From assembly GCF_000816145.1 (NCBI RefSeq), contig NZ_CP007141.1:310001-374000 (forward strand): a DNA stretch of 64,000 bases, written 5' to 3'. A model generated the notes under the pieces. The model searched no databases and was not told where the DNA came from. It was given only the letters and a program-made list of their open reading frames with translations. Below are positions 48,844-58,336 of the stretch, piece after piece; position 1 is the first letter of the stretch; each line of letters opens with the position of its first letter. Origin of the DNA: Pseudothermotoga hypogea DSM 11164 = NBRC 106472 (lineage in GTDB: Bacteria; Thermotogota; Thermotogae; Thermotogales; DSM-5069). A program made the translations under genes and the position numbers.

Positions 48844-49581
48844 ATGTACGTTACGACGATAGGAGTCTTCGATGGGGTTCATCTGGGACACAAGGCGTTG
48901 TTGAAAGAGGTCAATCGTCTCGCGCAGGAGAGGAATCTTAGATCAAGGGCTTTCGTGGTTTCTCACCCCTTTGAACATCTCACTGGCAACTTCGATGGTC
49001 TGATCATGAGTCACGAGAGACGAATCCTTTTGCTCTCGCAGTACTTGGACGAAGTCGAGCTTTTGGATTTGCGATGCATCAAAGACATGACAGCGAACGA
49101 CTTTTTCGAACGAATCCTCGCGAAAGATACCGCCGTGCTCGTCGTGGGAAGGGACTTCAAATTTGGCAGGAACGCTCTGGGAGATCTCAGTTTGCTCGAG
49201 AAGCTCTGTGAAGATAGAAAAATCACTCTCAGGACCTTCCCTGATGTTTTGGATGAAAACAAAGAACGCATAAGCAGCTCTCGCATCAGGAACATGATAA
49301 GAGATGGGAGAATTGAGCAAGCCGAGAGATTGTTGGGACATGAGTACCTGCTCGAAGCGGTTGTTTTGAACGTGAGCAGTTTCAACTCAAGGAGCGTGGC
49401 TCTCCTGCACACTGCAAAGGAATTGGTTAAACCTCAATCTGGCGCTTTTCAGATCGAGGAACAAAGCTTGAAAATCAGGGGAACCTTGATCCTAAATGGT
49501 GAAACGAAGCTGGTTTCTCAGGATCTGAGGCTCGCACCGGGAACGTACTTGTATCTGAGATTCATGGAGGGAAGATTGTGA
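48844..49581 (+). CDS. RibF-like FMN adenylyltransferase domain protein (riboflavin kinase domain not recognisable)
   Basis: 245 residues, about 45-60 shorter than usual RibF. The nucleotidyltransferase half is clear: IGVFDGVHLGH (6-16), VVGRDFKFGRNALGD, and SSSRIRNMIRDG. The C-terminal part (about 165-245) is where riboflavin kinase should be, but its G-x-V-x-x-G-x-x-x-GR-x-LGFPTAN motif is absent; instead there is a short beta-rich segment (SFNSRSVALLHT). So FAD synthesis may be kept and flavokinase activity lost, or the domain is highly divergent. ATG 48844 gives the normal RibF N-terminus. Confidence 0.75.
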   Translation: MYVTTIGVFDGVHLGHKALLKEVNRLAQERNLRSRAFVVSHPFEHLTGNFDGLIMSHERRILLLSQYLDEVELLDLRCIKDMTANDFFERILAKDTAVLVVGRDFKFGRNALGDLSLLEKLCEDRKITLRTFPDVLDENKERISSSRIRNMIRDGRIEQAERLLGHEYLLEAVVLNVSSFNSRSVALLHTAKELVKPQSGAFQIEEQSLKIRGTLILNGETKLVSQDLRLAPGTYLYLRFMEGRL

Positions 49582-51437
49582 GAGTAGGTGTCGTGACGGG
49601 TATTAACAGTTCCGATCCGTACGTGTTCTACGTGAGGCTCGAGCAGGAAGATGGAAGACCTCGTCACATGCTCCAGATAGACGATGTCGTCAAAGTTCAG
49701 TTCGACTACCATCCCCAAGGTTCACTCATCTACTACGGCATCGTGGTGAAGATAATGGCGAGGTGGGACTTTGGTCCCATATCCGGCTACGAAGAAGAGC
49801 TCGCCTTGAAGGGCCTCTCTCCGGCGAATCCTATCTTCATAGCCACAGTCATGACCACCAGAATGTTGAAGATCGAAAGCGGAAAGATTCTACCCGACGC
49901 ACCGCAGGTGCCACCACCGCCTGGATCAGAGGTGAGTGTCGCAAGCGAATCGGAGCTCGATGTGGCGCTTGGTTTCGACGAGCTCTTGCAGAAACACTGT
50001 GCAATCCCGATAGGTTTGTTCAGAAACAACAGATGCGCATACGCAGATGTCAGGTACATACTTGGCGAGAACGGTGCACACATAAACATATCGGGTCAAT
50101 CCGGAGTGGCAGCCAAGACTTCCTACGCGACCTTTCTCGTGAAGTCTTTCCTCGACACGGGAAACAGGTTGAAGGAAAAGAACGAACTCATGGCATGCCT
50201 GTCAAGGTCGCGGTTCATCATCTTCAACGTCAAAGGTGAGGGGTTGTTGTTCTTAGACAAGTGGTCGAAGGATTGGAAAGAGAAGGAGGAAACAAACACA
50301 GGAAAATCGTGGAAAAGAATGTACGAAGCTCTGCAGATGAAAGCCGAACCGTTCGAAAAAGTCGCCTTCTTTGCCCCCAGGAAACTCGCCAAGGATGAAC
50401 CGTGGGTGAACAAGAGGTCCCAGGGTGTACAGATCTATGGTTGGGACATCGTTGACATTATGAAACTGGGTCTGTTCGAACTTTTGTTCGATCAGGAAGA
50501 ACTGGAAAAGAACCAGAACCTTCAACTCGCCGTCACGAGCGTTCAGGAAGTTTTGCAATCGCGCTTCGAGGAGGCCATCCTGGAGGCGAAGAGATTCTGT
50601 GAGCGTAACCGCATAAAGGTTCCGAACGATCCAGAGATGATCATCAGAACGGCCATCGCGAATGGCTTTGACGTGAGTACGATGGCGCGCTTGCCTGACG
50701 GACTCGATGAACTCATAAAGATGTTTGACGAGGACGAAGACTTCAAAACGAGAATCGCACAAGAGGTGCAGGGAAAAGCCACAGTCGCAGCACTCATCAG
50801 GAGGCTGAAGGCAGCAAAAGCAGTTGGGTTTGATCTTCTCTGGGTACGGACGAACTTCCTCAATTACAACGCCACAAGGCGCATCGATTGGGACAAACCT
50901 GGCCAGGTGACGGTTATCGACATCTCCAAGCTGAAAAACCGTCCGCAAAGCTTCGTGGTTGGTGCTGTGTTGCTTGAAGTGATGCGATCACGAGAGGAGA
51001 AAACTAACCAAGATCCTGTGTTCATATTCCTGGACGAGCTCAACAAGTACGCGCCACGCTTTGGAGGGGGCCCACTCTCTTCCATCTTCAGAGACATCGC
51101 GGAACGCGGCAGGTCGTTCAGAGTGATACTGATCGGTGCGGAACAGACGGCTTCGGAGGTTGACTATCGAATCATAACTCAGTCCTCGACGACGGTGGTT
51201 GGAAGGCAGAAAGGTGCCGAACTCGCAAAACCTGAGTATTCACACCTAACGGATGAACAAAAGGCCAGGGCTGCGTTGCTTCAACAAGGAGAAGTCATCG
51301 TGGACCAGCCCTTCATGAGGATACCGATCACCGTGAGATTCCCGTTGCCTGCCTGGTGCACGCGAGAAGACGATGCGTACACGATGAGCGAGCAGGAAAG
51401 AAGAACGCTTGAGGAGAGAGCGTACGGAGGGGACTGA
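49578..51437 (+). CDS. HerA/DUF87-like ATPase with non-canonical P-loop
   Basis: 619 residues. A HAS-barrel-like beta N-terminus (1-110) precedes a RecA-type ATPase. The nucleotide loop reads GQSGVAAKTS (173-182) in place of GxxGxGK[ST]. Walker B is VFIFLDELNKY (Asp486, Glu487) and an arginine-finger region SEVDYRIITQSSTTVVGR follows, as in HerA. A helical insert of roughly 150 residues (about 240-390) lies between. HerA-type motors pump DNA with NurA; no nurA is adjacent. GTG start overlaps the RibF-like stop. Confidence 0.75.
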   Translation: MRVGVVTGINSSDPYVFYVRLEQEDGRPRHMLQIDDVVKVQFDYHPQGSLIYYGIVVKIMARWDFGPISGYEEELALKGLSPANPIFIATVMTTRMLKIESGKILPDAPQVPPPPGSEVSVASESELDVALGFDELLQKHCAIPIGLFRNNRCAYADVRYILGENGAHINISGQSGVAAKTSYATFLVKSFLDTGNRLKEKNELMACLSRSRFIIFNVKGEGLLFLDKWSKDWKEKEETNTGKSWKRMYEALQMKAEPFEKVAFFAPRKLAKDEPWVNKRSQGVQIYGWDIVDIMKLGLFELLFDQEELEKNQNLQLAVTSVQEVLQSRFEEAILEAKRFCERNRIKVPNDPEMIIRTAIANGFDVSTMARLPDGLDELIKMFDEDEDFKTRIAQEVQGKATVAALIRRLKAAKAVGFDLLWVRTNFLNYNATRRIDWDKPGQVTVIDISKLKNRPQSFVVGAVLLEVMRSREEKTNQDPVFIFLDELNKYAPRFGGGPLSSIFRDIAERGRSFRVILIGAEQTASEVDYRIITQSSTTVVGRQKGAELAKPEYSHLTDEQKARAALLQQGEVIVDQPFMRIPITVRFPLPAWCTREDDAYTMSEQERRTLEERAYGGD

Positions 51438-51438
51438 A

Positions 51439-52788
51439 ATGACTTTGAAGAACTGTCTGGTGTACCGAGACGGAAACTTCGTCAAAATGGACCTCAACGT
51501 CGAGAAAGGTATTTTTGTCGATAATCCTTCGGAACCACTGATCGATGCAACTGGTTATTATGTCATGCCCGGTTTTGTGGATTCACACGCGCACGTGATA
51601 GGCACAGGACACAAGTACGGCCATGTGAATCTGGAGAACGTCGGCTCGATCGAAGAACTTTTGCAAATACTTCAGGCAGAAGACCACGGTGTGATCATCG
51701 GTAGGGGATGGAGTGAAGAAAAACTTGGAACGAGACCTACCAGGCAGCTGCTCGACCTGTTGGAGAAGCCTGTTCTTCTCATCAGAAGGTGCGGGCATGT
51801 CGCGGTTGCGAATAGATCCCTCATGGAGTTGACTGGACGATGGAGGGAAGATGGAGTCTTTAAGGAACAGGATCTGGAGCAGTTGAGGAAGGATCTGCCA
51901 TCGCGGGAAGATGAGAAGTTTTTCAAGATCGGGCAAGAACATTTCTTGATGCACGGGGTGACTTTCGTCCATTCCGACGATCTGCACGGTTTGAGCTGGG
52001 AGAATCTAAAGGAGATCTTGAAAGACTCCAAGATGAGAGTCTTCGAGAAGGTGTATTTTCCATCTTTGAGTGACCTTGAGAAATTCGACGATTTCGGTCA
52101 GATCTCCGACCGTGTCATCGTGAAAGCCGTGAAACTGTTCGCGGATGGATCTGTTGGAGGAAGAACGGCCTGGCTCAGCGTTCCATACGCAGACGATCCG
52201 TCGAACTTTGGAACGAAGCTGATTGACGAAGAGGAGCTCGAGAAATTCGCAATCCTTTGTGAGAGAAAGAATGTTCAGCTCTGCGTACACGCAATAGGCG
52301 ACGAAGCGCTTCACATGGTGGGCAAGGTTTTCAGCAGACATCCCAATCACAGGGTCATACACGCACAACTGGTTCGAAACGAAGACTTATCCCTGTTGAG
52401 GAAAAGCTTCTTTTCGATTCAACCCCACTTCGCCTTTGAAGACCGTCACCTTATCGAATCGGTGTTGCCTAAAAACTTGAAAGCCCTGCGTTATCCATTT
52501 CTGATGCTCTTCCAGCAGGGATTCAAGATCGCGTTCTCCACCGACGCACCGGTTTCTCCAGAGGATCCGAAGTACGTTATCGAGTGTGCGATGAAACTGG
52601 GCTTCACAAAACAGCAGGCAATAGAGCTGTACACAGTTGCTGGTGCACGAATGGCAGGTTTGAACAACCTCGGCGAAATAAAGTCTGGTTTTCTCGCAGA
52701 TTTTTGCCTCTACGAAAAAAACCCTCTCGATCTGGATGAAGACCCAGTGGCGGTGTACGTGGCGGGAGAACTGGTGTACGAGAAATAA
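51439..52788 (+). CDS. amidohydrolase (YtcJ-like, amidohydrolase_3 family)
   Basis: 449 residues. Metal-dependent hydrolase motifs: PGFVDSHAHVIGTG (HxH), VKLFADGSVGGRTA, HAIGDEALHMV, HAQLV and FSTDAPVSPEDP, ending with the GEIKSGFLADFCLYEKNP strand typical of the family. Substrates of YtcJ-like enzymes are mostly unknown (N-acyl amino acids, formamides). ATG 51439 has GGAGGGG upstream. Confidence 0.85.
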   Translation: MTLKNCLVYRDGNFVKMDLNVEKGIFVDNPSEPLIDATGYYVMPGFVDSHAHVIGTGHKYGHVNLENVGSIEELLQILQAEDHGVIIGRGWSEEKLGTRPTRQLLDLLEKPVLLIRRCGHVAVANRSLMELTGRWREDGVFKEQDLEQLRKDLPSREDEKFFKIGQEHFLMHGVTFVHSDDLHGLSWENLKEILKDSKMRVFEKVYFPSLSDLEKFDDFGQISDRVIVKAVKLFADGSVGGRTAWLSVPYADDPSNFGTKLIDEEELEKFAILCERKNVQLCVHAIGDEALHMVGKVFSRHPNHRVIHAQLVRNEDLSLLRKSFFSIQPHFAFEDRHLIESVLPKNLKALRYPFLMLFQQGFKIAFSTDAPVSPEDPKYVIECAMKLGFTKQQAIELYTVAGARMAGLNNLGEIKSGFLADFCLYEKNPLDLDEDPVAVYVAGELVYEK

Positions 52789-52790
52789 AA

Positions 52791-52867
52791 TGGAGCAGGC
52801 GGTGGGACTCGAACCCACACCCTCCGCCTTACCAAGGCGGCGCTCCACCGCTTGAAGCTACGCCTGC
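52791..52867 (-). tRNA. tRNA-Thr (GGT anticodon)
   Basis: Minus strand: acceptor GCAGGCG/CGCCTGC, anticodon stem CCGCC/GGCGG with loop TTGGTAA (anticodon GGT, decoding ACC/ACU), T-arm GTGGG-TTCGAGT-CCCAC, discriminator T and encoded CCA (52791-52793). All arms pair. Confidence 0.95.
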
Positions 52868-52876
52868 ACCGTCTCA

Positions 52877-52905
52877 AGTATATCAAAAAGTTCCGAAGGG
52901 TGCAA
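52877..52905 (-). promoter_or_regulatory. predicted tRNA-Thr promoter
   Basis: Minus strand: TTGCAC (52900-52905), 17-base spacer, TATACT (52877-52882), about 9 bases before the mature 5' end of the tRNA. It lies between the dnaE stop and the tRNA, so the tRNA probably has its own promoter. Confidence 0.55.
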
Positions 52906-52926
52906 GTGTGTTCGAAACTCGTGCGT

Positions 52927-55458
52927 TCATATGAATTCGATCCTGTACCAATCCACGAGCGGTCTGAGGCCAAAAAGGGTGATCTTTTTGCCACACAGAA
53001 CCGTTTCCACACACTCGAGTTCCGAAGCTCTCTCGACGTCTCGTTCGTCGAAACAATTTTCAATCTTGTACACGACGCGCTGAACCTCGTCCAACTTTTT
53101 ATGTTGAACGATCCGTCCGTCGGGAGCGAGTATCAGCGCGTAGTACCCATCAGGAAGGCGATCCTTCAAACGCGCAATCGTGTACCCATCGCTCGCGAAA
53201 TTTTTTGAAATTCTTACCGCGACAGGTAAGATGCGAGATGAAGCGAACACCTCGGCGAGCGGTGCAAACTTTTTTTCGTTTTCGAACGCGAACGGTGTGA
53301 GAGCAAAGCCGAAGGCTCTTTCTTCAAGTTCCGCAAGATCCACTTCGTCGTAAGAGAGTTTCTGCTTCCTTTCGGTTTGCTTGCCGAAGACTTTGGCGGC
53401 AACCAAGCTCAATTCTGGGTCGTGGCCCTTCTGAAACGCTTCAAAGTCTTCCAAGGCGGCCGACCTGCTCCCATAGAGTTCGTCAAAAGCTCCCGCCCAA
53501 ACGAGTCTTTGGATCGTCGAAGTGGGCAGTCTGGTCCTCTCGGCGAAATCCTTCAAATTGGAAAAGGGAGCCAGCTCTCGACAGATGCGGGCGGAGGATT
53601 CACCGATACCACCGACGGCTTCCAAAGGTAAGCGGAAAATTCTATCCTCAGAACCTCCAAAGTTCACGTTTGGTGGAAGCACTTCATAGCCTAACGAACG
53701 AAGCTCCTGCACCGCGAGGAAGACCTTGAACTGTTCCGACGAATGCTCTCGCACGTAAACATCGAAGAATTCCCTGGGCCAATGAGCTTTCAAATACGCC
53801 AGTTCGTAACTCAGGTGAGAATAGGCCACGCTGTGGGACTTGTTGAAGGCATAACCGGCGAACTTGACGAGAACGTCACACAGTTTTTCCACAAAATCTG
53901 GTCTGTAGCCCCTCTTATGGAGCGCATCCCTGAACTTTTGCAGTGCAGGTTCAAGGATCCGCGGGTCCTTTTCGGAAATCGCTTTCCTGAAGAGATCCGC
54001 TTCAGCAGCGCTGAAGCCTGCTGTCCTCATGGCGAGTCTCATAACCTGTTCCTGGTAGACAATGACACCGTGTGTTTCGGGGAACATGTCTTCTTCGGCT
54101 CGCTGACAGCCTCGCTTTCGTTCAGCATAAGTCTTTTCCAACTTGGCAGCGAGCGGACCAGGTCTGTTGAGAGCAAGCAGAACGGAAAGCTCCTCCAGAT
54201 TGCTTGGTCTTATTAACCTGCACAGGTTCCTCGCCGTTTCCGATTCGAGTTGAAAAATTCCACACGTGTTTCCACGTCCCAGAAGTTCAAAAGTTGCCCC
54301 ATCGTTGAAAGGCATCGTTTTCACATTCACGCGCTTTCGTATTTTGTCAAGAACCGTCAGAGTTCTCAGACCAAGCACATCTATCTTCACCACGCCAATG
54401 CACTCGAGAGAATCCATATCGTACTCAATTACGGGTTGATCGGAGGATGGCACGAGCGGCAGATTGAGTGGCTCAGCCGCGAGGACTATTCCTGCCGCGT
54501 GAATACTCCTTCTCAAGGGAAGTCCGATGAGAGCTTTGGTCACATTTGAACTCACATCCAATTTCAACCTGCTGACCTCGTTGAAGAGACCCTTCTCAGT
54601 CAGTGTCACGAACGTTGAGATCTGGGCAAAATAAGGGAAGGCATCCTTCAACAAACCCAGCAGTTTGTCTCGTTGTTCGTCTGCCACATCGATATCGATG
54701 TCGGGCGGTTCTCTGCGTTCTTCGTGCAAGAATCTTTCGAACATCAAATTGTGAGAGATCGGATCGATCGATGTGATGCCAAGAAGGTAGGCTAAAAGAC
54801 TTCCAACCACACTTCCCCTGCCCGGACCTATCAAGATGCCGTTCTGCGTGGCGATGTCCACGATGCGTTTCACCGTATAGAAGTACGATTCAAAACCGAG
54901 TTTCCTCACAACCTCGACCTCGCGCATGAGTCTTGTCTTACGCTCCAGATCGAGCTCTTCGAAAAGCTTGTCGAGCCATCCCTCCGGTGGATTCAGAAGT
55001 TTGTGACTGACCTTCAAATCATAGAGGCGTGCCCCCAGAGCCTCCGCGGGATCGAGAAACTTGCCAAAGGGTTCACAGTCTTCGCACGGCTCAGAGCCCA
55101 CCAAACGGGTCATGAACCGGTGTGCCTCGAATGAAGAACGATCCAGATAGTAGACGAGCCTCACTTCTTTAACGTCTAAAGAATTAAGACGTGGCTCACG
55201 ATTCTCGTTGTAGGATCTCACCAGCTCTTCGAACTCTTCGCGATCACGTGCATAGAAGATCTTCTGGCCCTTTCGAAGACCATGGATTGGTATCAGACCG
55301 TTCTCTTGACATAGCTTGTTGAAACGAACGGCAGCGTGAAAGTTGGTGTCGGCCAGCAGCAAAGACTTCATGCCTCTTTCTTTTGCAAACTCTATCATTT
55401 GCCGCAGTCGGATCACCGAACCGTCGAACGAGCAGGGAGACACGAAACAGAAGATCAT
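52927..55458 (-). CDS. dnaE: DNA polymerase III alpha subunit, short DnaE with degenerate PHP domain
   Basis: 843 residues, much shorter than E. coli DnaE (about 1160). The palm carries GPGRGSVVGSLLAYLLGIT, PPDIDIDVADEQRD (catalytic Asp pair) and GVVKIDVLGLRTL (third Asp); VYQEQVMRLA and AFNKSHSVAYS are also seen. The N-terminal PHP region keeps the fold (MIEFAKERGMKSLLLADTN) but lacks the HxH and TDH metal ligands. The C-terminus after the tandem HhH region is abbreviated and no tau-binding domain is obvious. ATG 55458 overlaps the rluD-type stop by 4 bases. Confidence 0.93.
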   Translation of the reverse strand: MIFCFVSPCSFDGSVIRLRQMIEFAKERGMKSLLLADTNFHAAVRFNKLCQENGLIPIHGLRKGQKIFYARDREEFEELVRSYNENREPRLNSLDVKEVRLVYYLDRSSFEAHRFMTRLVGSEPCEDCEPFGKFLDPAEALGARLYDLKVSHKLLNPPEGWLDKLFEELDLERKTRLMREVEVVRKLGFESYFYTVKRIVDIATQNGILIGPGRGSVVGSLLAYLLGITSIDPISHNLMFERFLHEERREPPDIDIDVADEQRDKLLGLLKDAFPYFAQISTFVTLTEKGLFNEVSRLKLDVSSNVTKALIGLPLRRSIHAAGIVLAAEPLNLPLVPSSDQPVIEYDMDSLECIGVVKIDVLGLRTLTVLDKIRKRVNVKTMPFNDGATFELLGRGNTCGIFQLESETARNLCRLIRPSNLEELSVLLALNRPGPLAAKLEKTYAERKRGCQRAEEDMFPETHGVIVYQEQVMRLAMRTAGFSAAEADLFRKAISEKDPRILEPALQKFRDALHKRGYRPDFVEKLCDVLVKFAGYAFNKSHSVAYSHLSYELAYLKAHWPREFFDVYVREHSSEQFKVFLAVQELRSLGYEVLPPNVNFGGSEDRIFRLPLEAVGGIGESSARICRELAPFSNLKDFAERTRLPTSTIQRLVWAGAFDELYGSRSAALEDFEAFQKGHDPELSLVAAKVFGKQTERKQKLSYDEVDLAELEERAFGFALTPFAFENEKKFAPLAEVFASSRILPVAVRISKNFASDGYTIARLKDRLPDGYYALILAPDGRIVQHKKLDEVQRVVYKIENCFDERDVERASELECVETVLCGKKITLFGLRPLVDWYRIEFI

Positions 55459-56372
55459 TTTGACGACACCTCGTGTAGACGTCTCAACGCGGCTTTGAAA
55501 TCTTCAGGGAGTGGTGCGATGAATCTCATCTGTTCGTTTTTCTTTGGGTGTCTGAACTGTAAGATTGCGGCGTGCAGCATCTGTCTTTCCACGTAAATGG
55601 GGTCGGCTCTGCCGTAGAGCCTGTCACCCAATATGGGGTGCTGGATGTATTTGATGTGAACCCTGATCTGGTGCGTCCGACCCGTCTTGGGATACGCGGC
55701 AACGAGCGAAGCAAGATCATCGAAACTCTTTAAAACTCTGTAAGAGGTCACGGCGATTCTTCCTTCCGCTGCGACTGTCATCTTCACCCGCAAGGTTGGA
55801 TGCCTTGCCACCTTGATCTGTATCTCTCCCTCGGTTTCGTTTGGCTTACCTTGTACGATTGCCAAATACATCTTGAACACTTCTCTGTTCTTGAACTGCT
55901 GTGAGAGTGACCTGTGAGCAAGATCGTTTTTCGCAACCACCATGACCCCGGAGGTGTCCTTGTCCAGACGATGGACAATACCAGGTCTGAGTTCCCCTCC
56001 AATACCTTGCAGGTCCTTACAGTGATAGAGCAGGGCGTTCACGAGTGTACCGCTCGTGTGTGATGGAATCGGATGAACGATCATTCCTGCAGGTTTGTTG
56101 ACAACGATGATATCGGAATCTTCGTACAGAACGTTCAACTCTAAGGGTTCGGGGAGGATCTCTATCTGCTGGGGTACAGGACGGTCCGGCAACGAGATGA
56201 TATCGTTGGCTTTGACCCTGTAGCTTGGTTTTTCGAGTCTGTCGTTTACCTTGATCTGTCCGTCCTTAATGAGTTTCTGCAGGAAAGAACGCGAAACAAT
56301 TTTTGGCAATTTGGAAAGCAGGAAAAGATCGAGCCTCTCTCCAGCCTCATTCCTGTTCACCTTTATTGTCAA
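55455..56372 (-). CDS. RluD-family pseudouridine synthase
   Basis: About 305 residues. N-terminal S4 RNA-binding domain (GERLDLFLLSKLP ... LIKDGQIKVNDR), catalytic motif GIVHRLDKDTSGVMVVAKND with the nucleophilic Asp, and the C-terminal PKTGRTHQIRVH. Probable target: 23S rRNA helix 69 or a related site. TTG 56372 is favoured by GAGAGGTGA 8 bases upstream; GTG 56384 is an alternative. Overlaps lspA. Confidence 0.9.
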   Translation of the reverse strand: MTIKVNRNEAGERLDLFLLSKLPKIVSRSFLQKLIKDGQIKVNDRLEKPSYRVKANDIISLPDRPVPQQIEILPEPLELNVLYEDSDIIVVNKPAGMIVHPIPSHTSGTLVNALLYHCKDLQGIGGELRPGIVHRLDKDTSGVMVVAKNDLAHRSLSQQFKNREVFKMYLAIVQGKPNETEGEIQIKVARHPTLRVKMTVAAEGRIAVTSYRVLKSFDDLASLVAAYPKTGRTHQIRVHIKYIQHPILGDRLYGRADPIYVERQMLHAAILQFRHPKKNEQMRFIAPLPEDFKAALRRLHEVSSK

Positions 56373-56790
56373 GAGGCTGCTCACCTCTCAAAAGACTCAC
56401 AAGAACGAGTATCCCCCCGATGGTGATGAAAAGGTCCGCCACGTTGAAGACGGCCGGAAAGTATCTCAGGTTTATGAAATCTACGACGTATCCGAGCCTG
56501 AATCTGTCTATCACGTTTCCAATGGCACCACCCACGATCATCTGAAGACCTGCTTTCGTCAGCGTTGAACATTTCACAAACTTTGGGACAAGAGCGAGAA
56601 AGAGCGTTGCGAAGAAAGTGACCCAAACGATCCAGCCAGATCTTGCGAACATTCCGAAGGCTATGCCAGTATTCTTCGTGTAAGTGAACCACAAGATTCC
56701 TGGAACGACGAAGGTCGGAATGGTCAAGAATCTCTCGATCAACATCTTGCTGAGCTGATCCATCAACACGACGAAAGTGACCCAGAACAT
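56347..56790 (-). CDS. lspA: lipoprotein signal peptidase (signal peptidase II)
   Basis: 147 residues, four membrane segments. Catalytic aspartates lie in GNVIDRFRLGYVVDF and FNVADLFITIGG; N-terminal DQLSKMLIE and TKNTGIAFGMF complete the signature. It removes signal peptides from prolipoproteins. ATG 56790 directly follows the cheR stop, with AGGGTGA upstream. Confidence 0.95.
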   Translation of the reverse strand: MFWVTFVVLMDQLSKMLIERFLTIPTFVVPGILWFTYTKNTGIAFGMFARSGWIVWVTFFATLFLALVPKFVKCSTLTKAGLQMIVGGAIGNVIDRFRLGYVVDFINLRYFPAVFNVADLFITIGGILVLVSLLRGEQPLDNKGEQE

Positions 56791-57606
56791 TCACGTCACC
56801 CTTCGGTAGAAGAACGGGCTCACGATCTTCAGACCCAGCTCGGCATGATTGAAGATGCGCTCGGTGCTCCCAACGAACAGCAGTCCTCCAAGCCTCAAAG
56901 CTTTGGCAAAATTCTGATACAGCTGCGCTTTCGCGTTCTCCTCGAAATAGATGACGACGTTCCTGCACACGATGAGATCCAGACCCTGCGGGAAAGGATC
57001 CTGCAACATGTTGTGCTTCTGAAACGTCACGCGTTTCTTCACAACATCTTTGACCTTGTACATGCCATCGACGATCTCAAAGTAACGGTCGACGTACGCT
57101 TTCGGTGTGCTTATCATCGAACGCGATTCGTAAACTCCGTTCTTAGCTTCCTGAAGGGCTTTGTCGTCTATATCCGTCGCAAGAACGTACGCCCCGGCAG
57201 GCGCCTTCAGCTCTTCAAGAAGTATGGCGAGTGAGTAAGGCTCTTCTCCACTCGCGCAACCTGCGCTCCATGCCTTGAACCTCGATCTGGAAAAAGAGAG
57301 AAGTTCCGGAAGGTATTTGTCTCTGAGCTCCCACCACTTTTCTGGATTTCTGAAAAACTCTGTGACGTTTATCGTGATCTTATCGAGGAACTCTTCCTTC
57401 GCGGAACTGTTCGTCAACAGCAAGCGTAGATATTCTTGATAGGAGGACAGTCTGTACTTCCTTATCAGTATCTCGATTCGGCGTTTCATGCGGTGTGGCT
57501 TGTATCCACTCAGATCGAGCCCGAAGTGCCTGTGTACCTCTTTAACGAACCATTGAAAATCTTCGATCGGTAGTTCACCAGACGATTGGGAAAGAAAATC
57601 CTGCAT
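56791..57606 (-). CDS. cheR: chemotaxis protein methyltransferase CheR
   Basis: 271 residues. N-terminal helical domain (FGLDLSGYKPHRMKRRIEIL), SAM-binding AWSAGCASGEEPYSLAILL, DIDDKALQEAKNGVY, and IVCRNVVIYF. It methylates glutamates of chemoreceptors. No other che genes are in the window. ATG 57606 follows AAGGAGCGGTGGT and overlaps the upstream gene by 32 bases. Confidence 0.94.
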   Translation of the reverse strand: MQDFLSQSSGELPIEDFQWFVKEVHRHFGLDLSGYKPHRMKRRIEILIRKYRLSSYQEYLRLLLTNSSAKEEFLDKITINVTEFFRNPEKWWELRDKYLPELLSFSRSRFKAWSAGCASGEEPYSLAILLEELKAPAGAYVLATDIDDKALQEAKNGVYESRSMISTPKAYVDRYFEIVDGMYKVKDVVKKRVTFQKHNMLQDPFPQGLDLIVCRNVVIYFEENAKAQLYQNFAKALRLGGLLFVGSTERIFNHAELGLKIVSPFFYRRVT

Positions 57607-58336
57607 ACCACCGCTCCTTCTGAAGTTTCATCACTAAGGCGAGTTCGCCGAATTTCAACCTCGCTTCCACACCATTTGTACCTATCAGGAACCATTCTTC
57701 TTTCCCAAACCAGCCCATGGAGACAGAGAAGGTTTCATCCAGGTATTGCCCAACAAGATAAACGTTCTTTCTCTCTACTGCGAATCGAAAACCGCTTTCC
57801 GGTATGTAGAAGAACATGAACGGATCCACCAGTACACTGAAACCGTAACCACGACTCGAAGTGAAACCGCCGAGTTCGATTGAACCGATCGGGAAATTCA
57901 AACCCACATGGTGTTGCCCAGTAGAGTCTATGCACGCGTTGAAAAATGAAGTCTTGAAGAACAGTGCATTCTCCGGGCCAACCACCGCACCGAGGCTTCC
58001 GTTGAAAGCCCAGCCTACCAAGGAACGTTCATGAAAATCGATGTTCGCAAAACTCGTCTGCACCAAATGTGGCGCGTTAAAACGTACGCCTCCCGGGTCG
58101 AGGTCAACGTTGAGGTATTTCAAACTCTCAAGAGGAGAAACGATGGGACTGAACCATCCTCCCGCCAGTTTCAAACCAAATGGGAAATCAAGAAGAGCCT
58201 CGACGCGCCAGAACTCGACGTGCGGAACTATTCTCATCCCGAAATACGCGTCGCTGCCCAAGGTATAATCAAAATTGACTGTCGATGCGACACCAACAAA
58301 CGCGAAGATCAAGAGCGAAGCGAGGCAAAATCTCAT
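57575..58336 (-). CDS. exported protein, probable beta-rich envelope protein, unknown function
   Basis: 253 residues. A signal peptide at 1-18 ([18 protein letters not shown]) is followed by alternating aromatic and small residues ([34 protein letters not shown]) and an aromatic terminal segment (GFSFPIVW), as in small outer-membrane barrels or toga proteins. No family recognised. It overlaps yebC by 4 bases. Confidence 0.6.
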   Translation of the reverse strand: MRFCLASLLIFAFVGVASTVNFDYTLGSDAYFGMRIVPHVEFWRVEALLDFPFGLKLAGGWFSPIVSPLESLKYLNVDLDPGGVRFNAPHLVQTSFANIDFHERSLVGWAFNGSLGAVVGPENALFFKTSFFNACIDSTGQHHVGLNFPIGSIELGGFTSSRGYGFSVLVDPFMFFYIPESGFRFAVERKNVYLVGQYLDETFSVSMGWFGKEEWFLIGTNGVEARLKFGELALVMKLQKERWYAGFSFPIVW

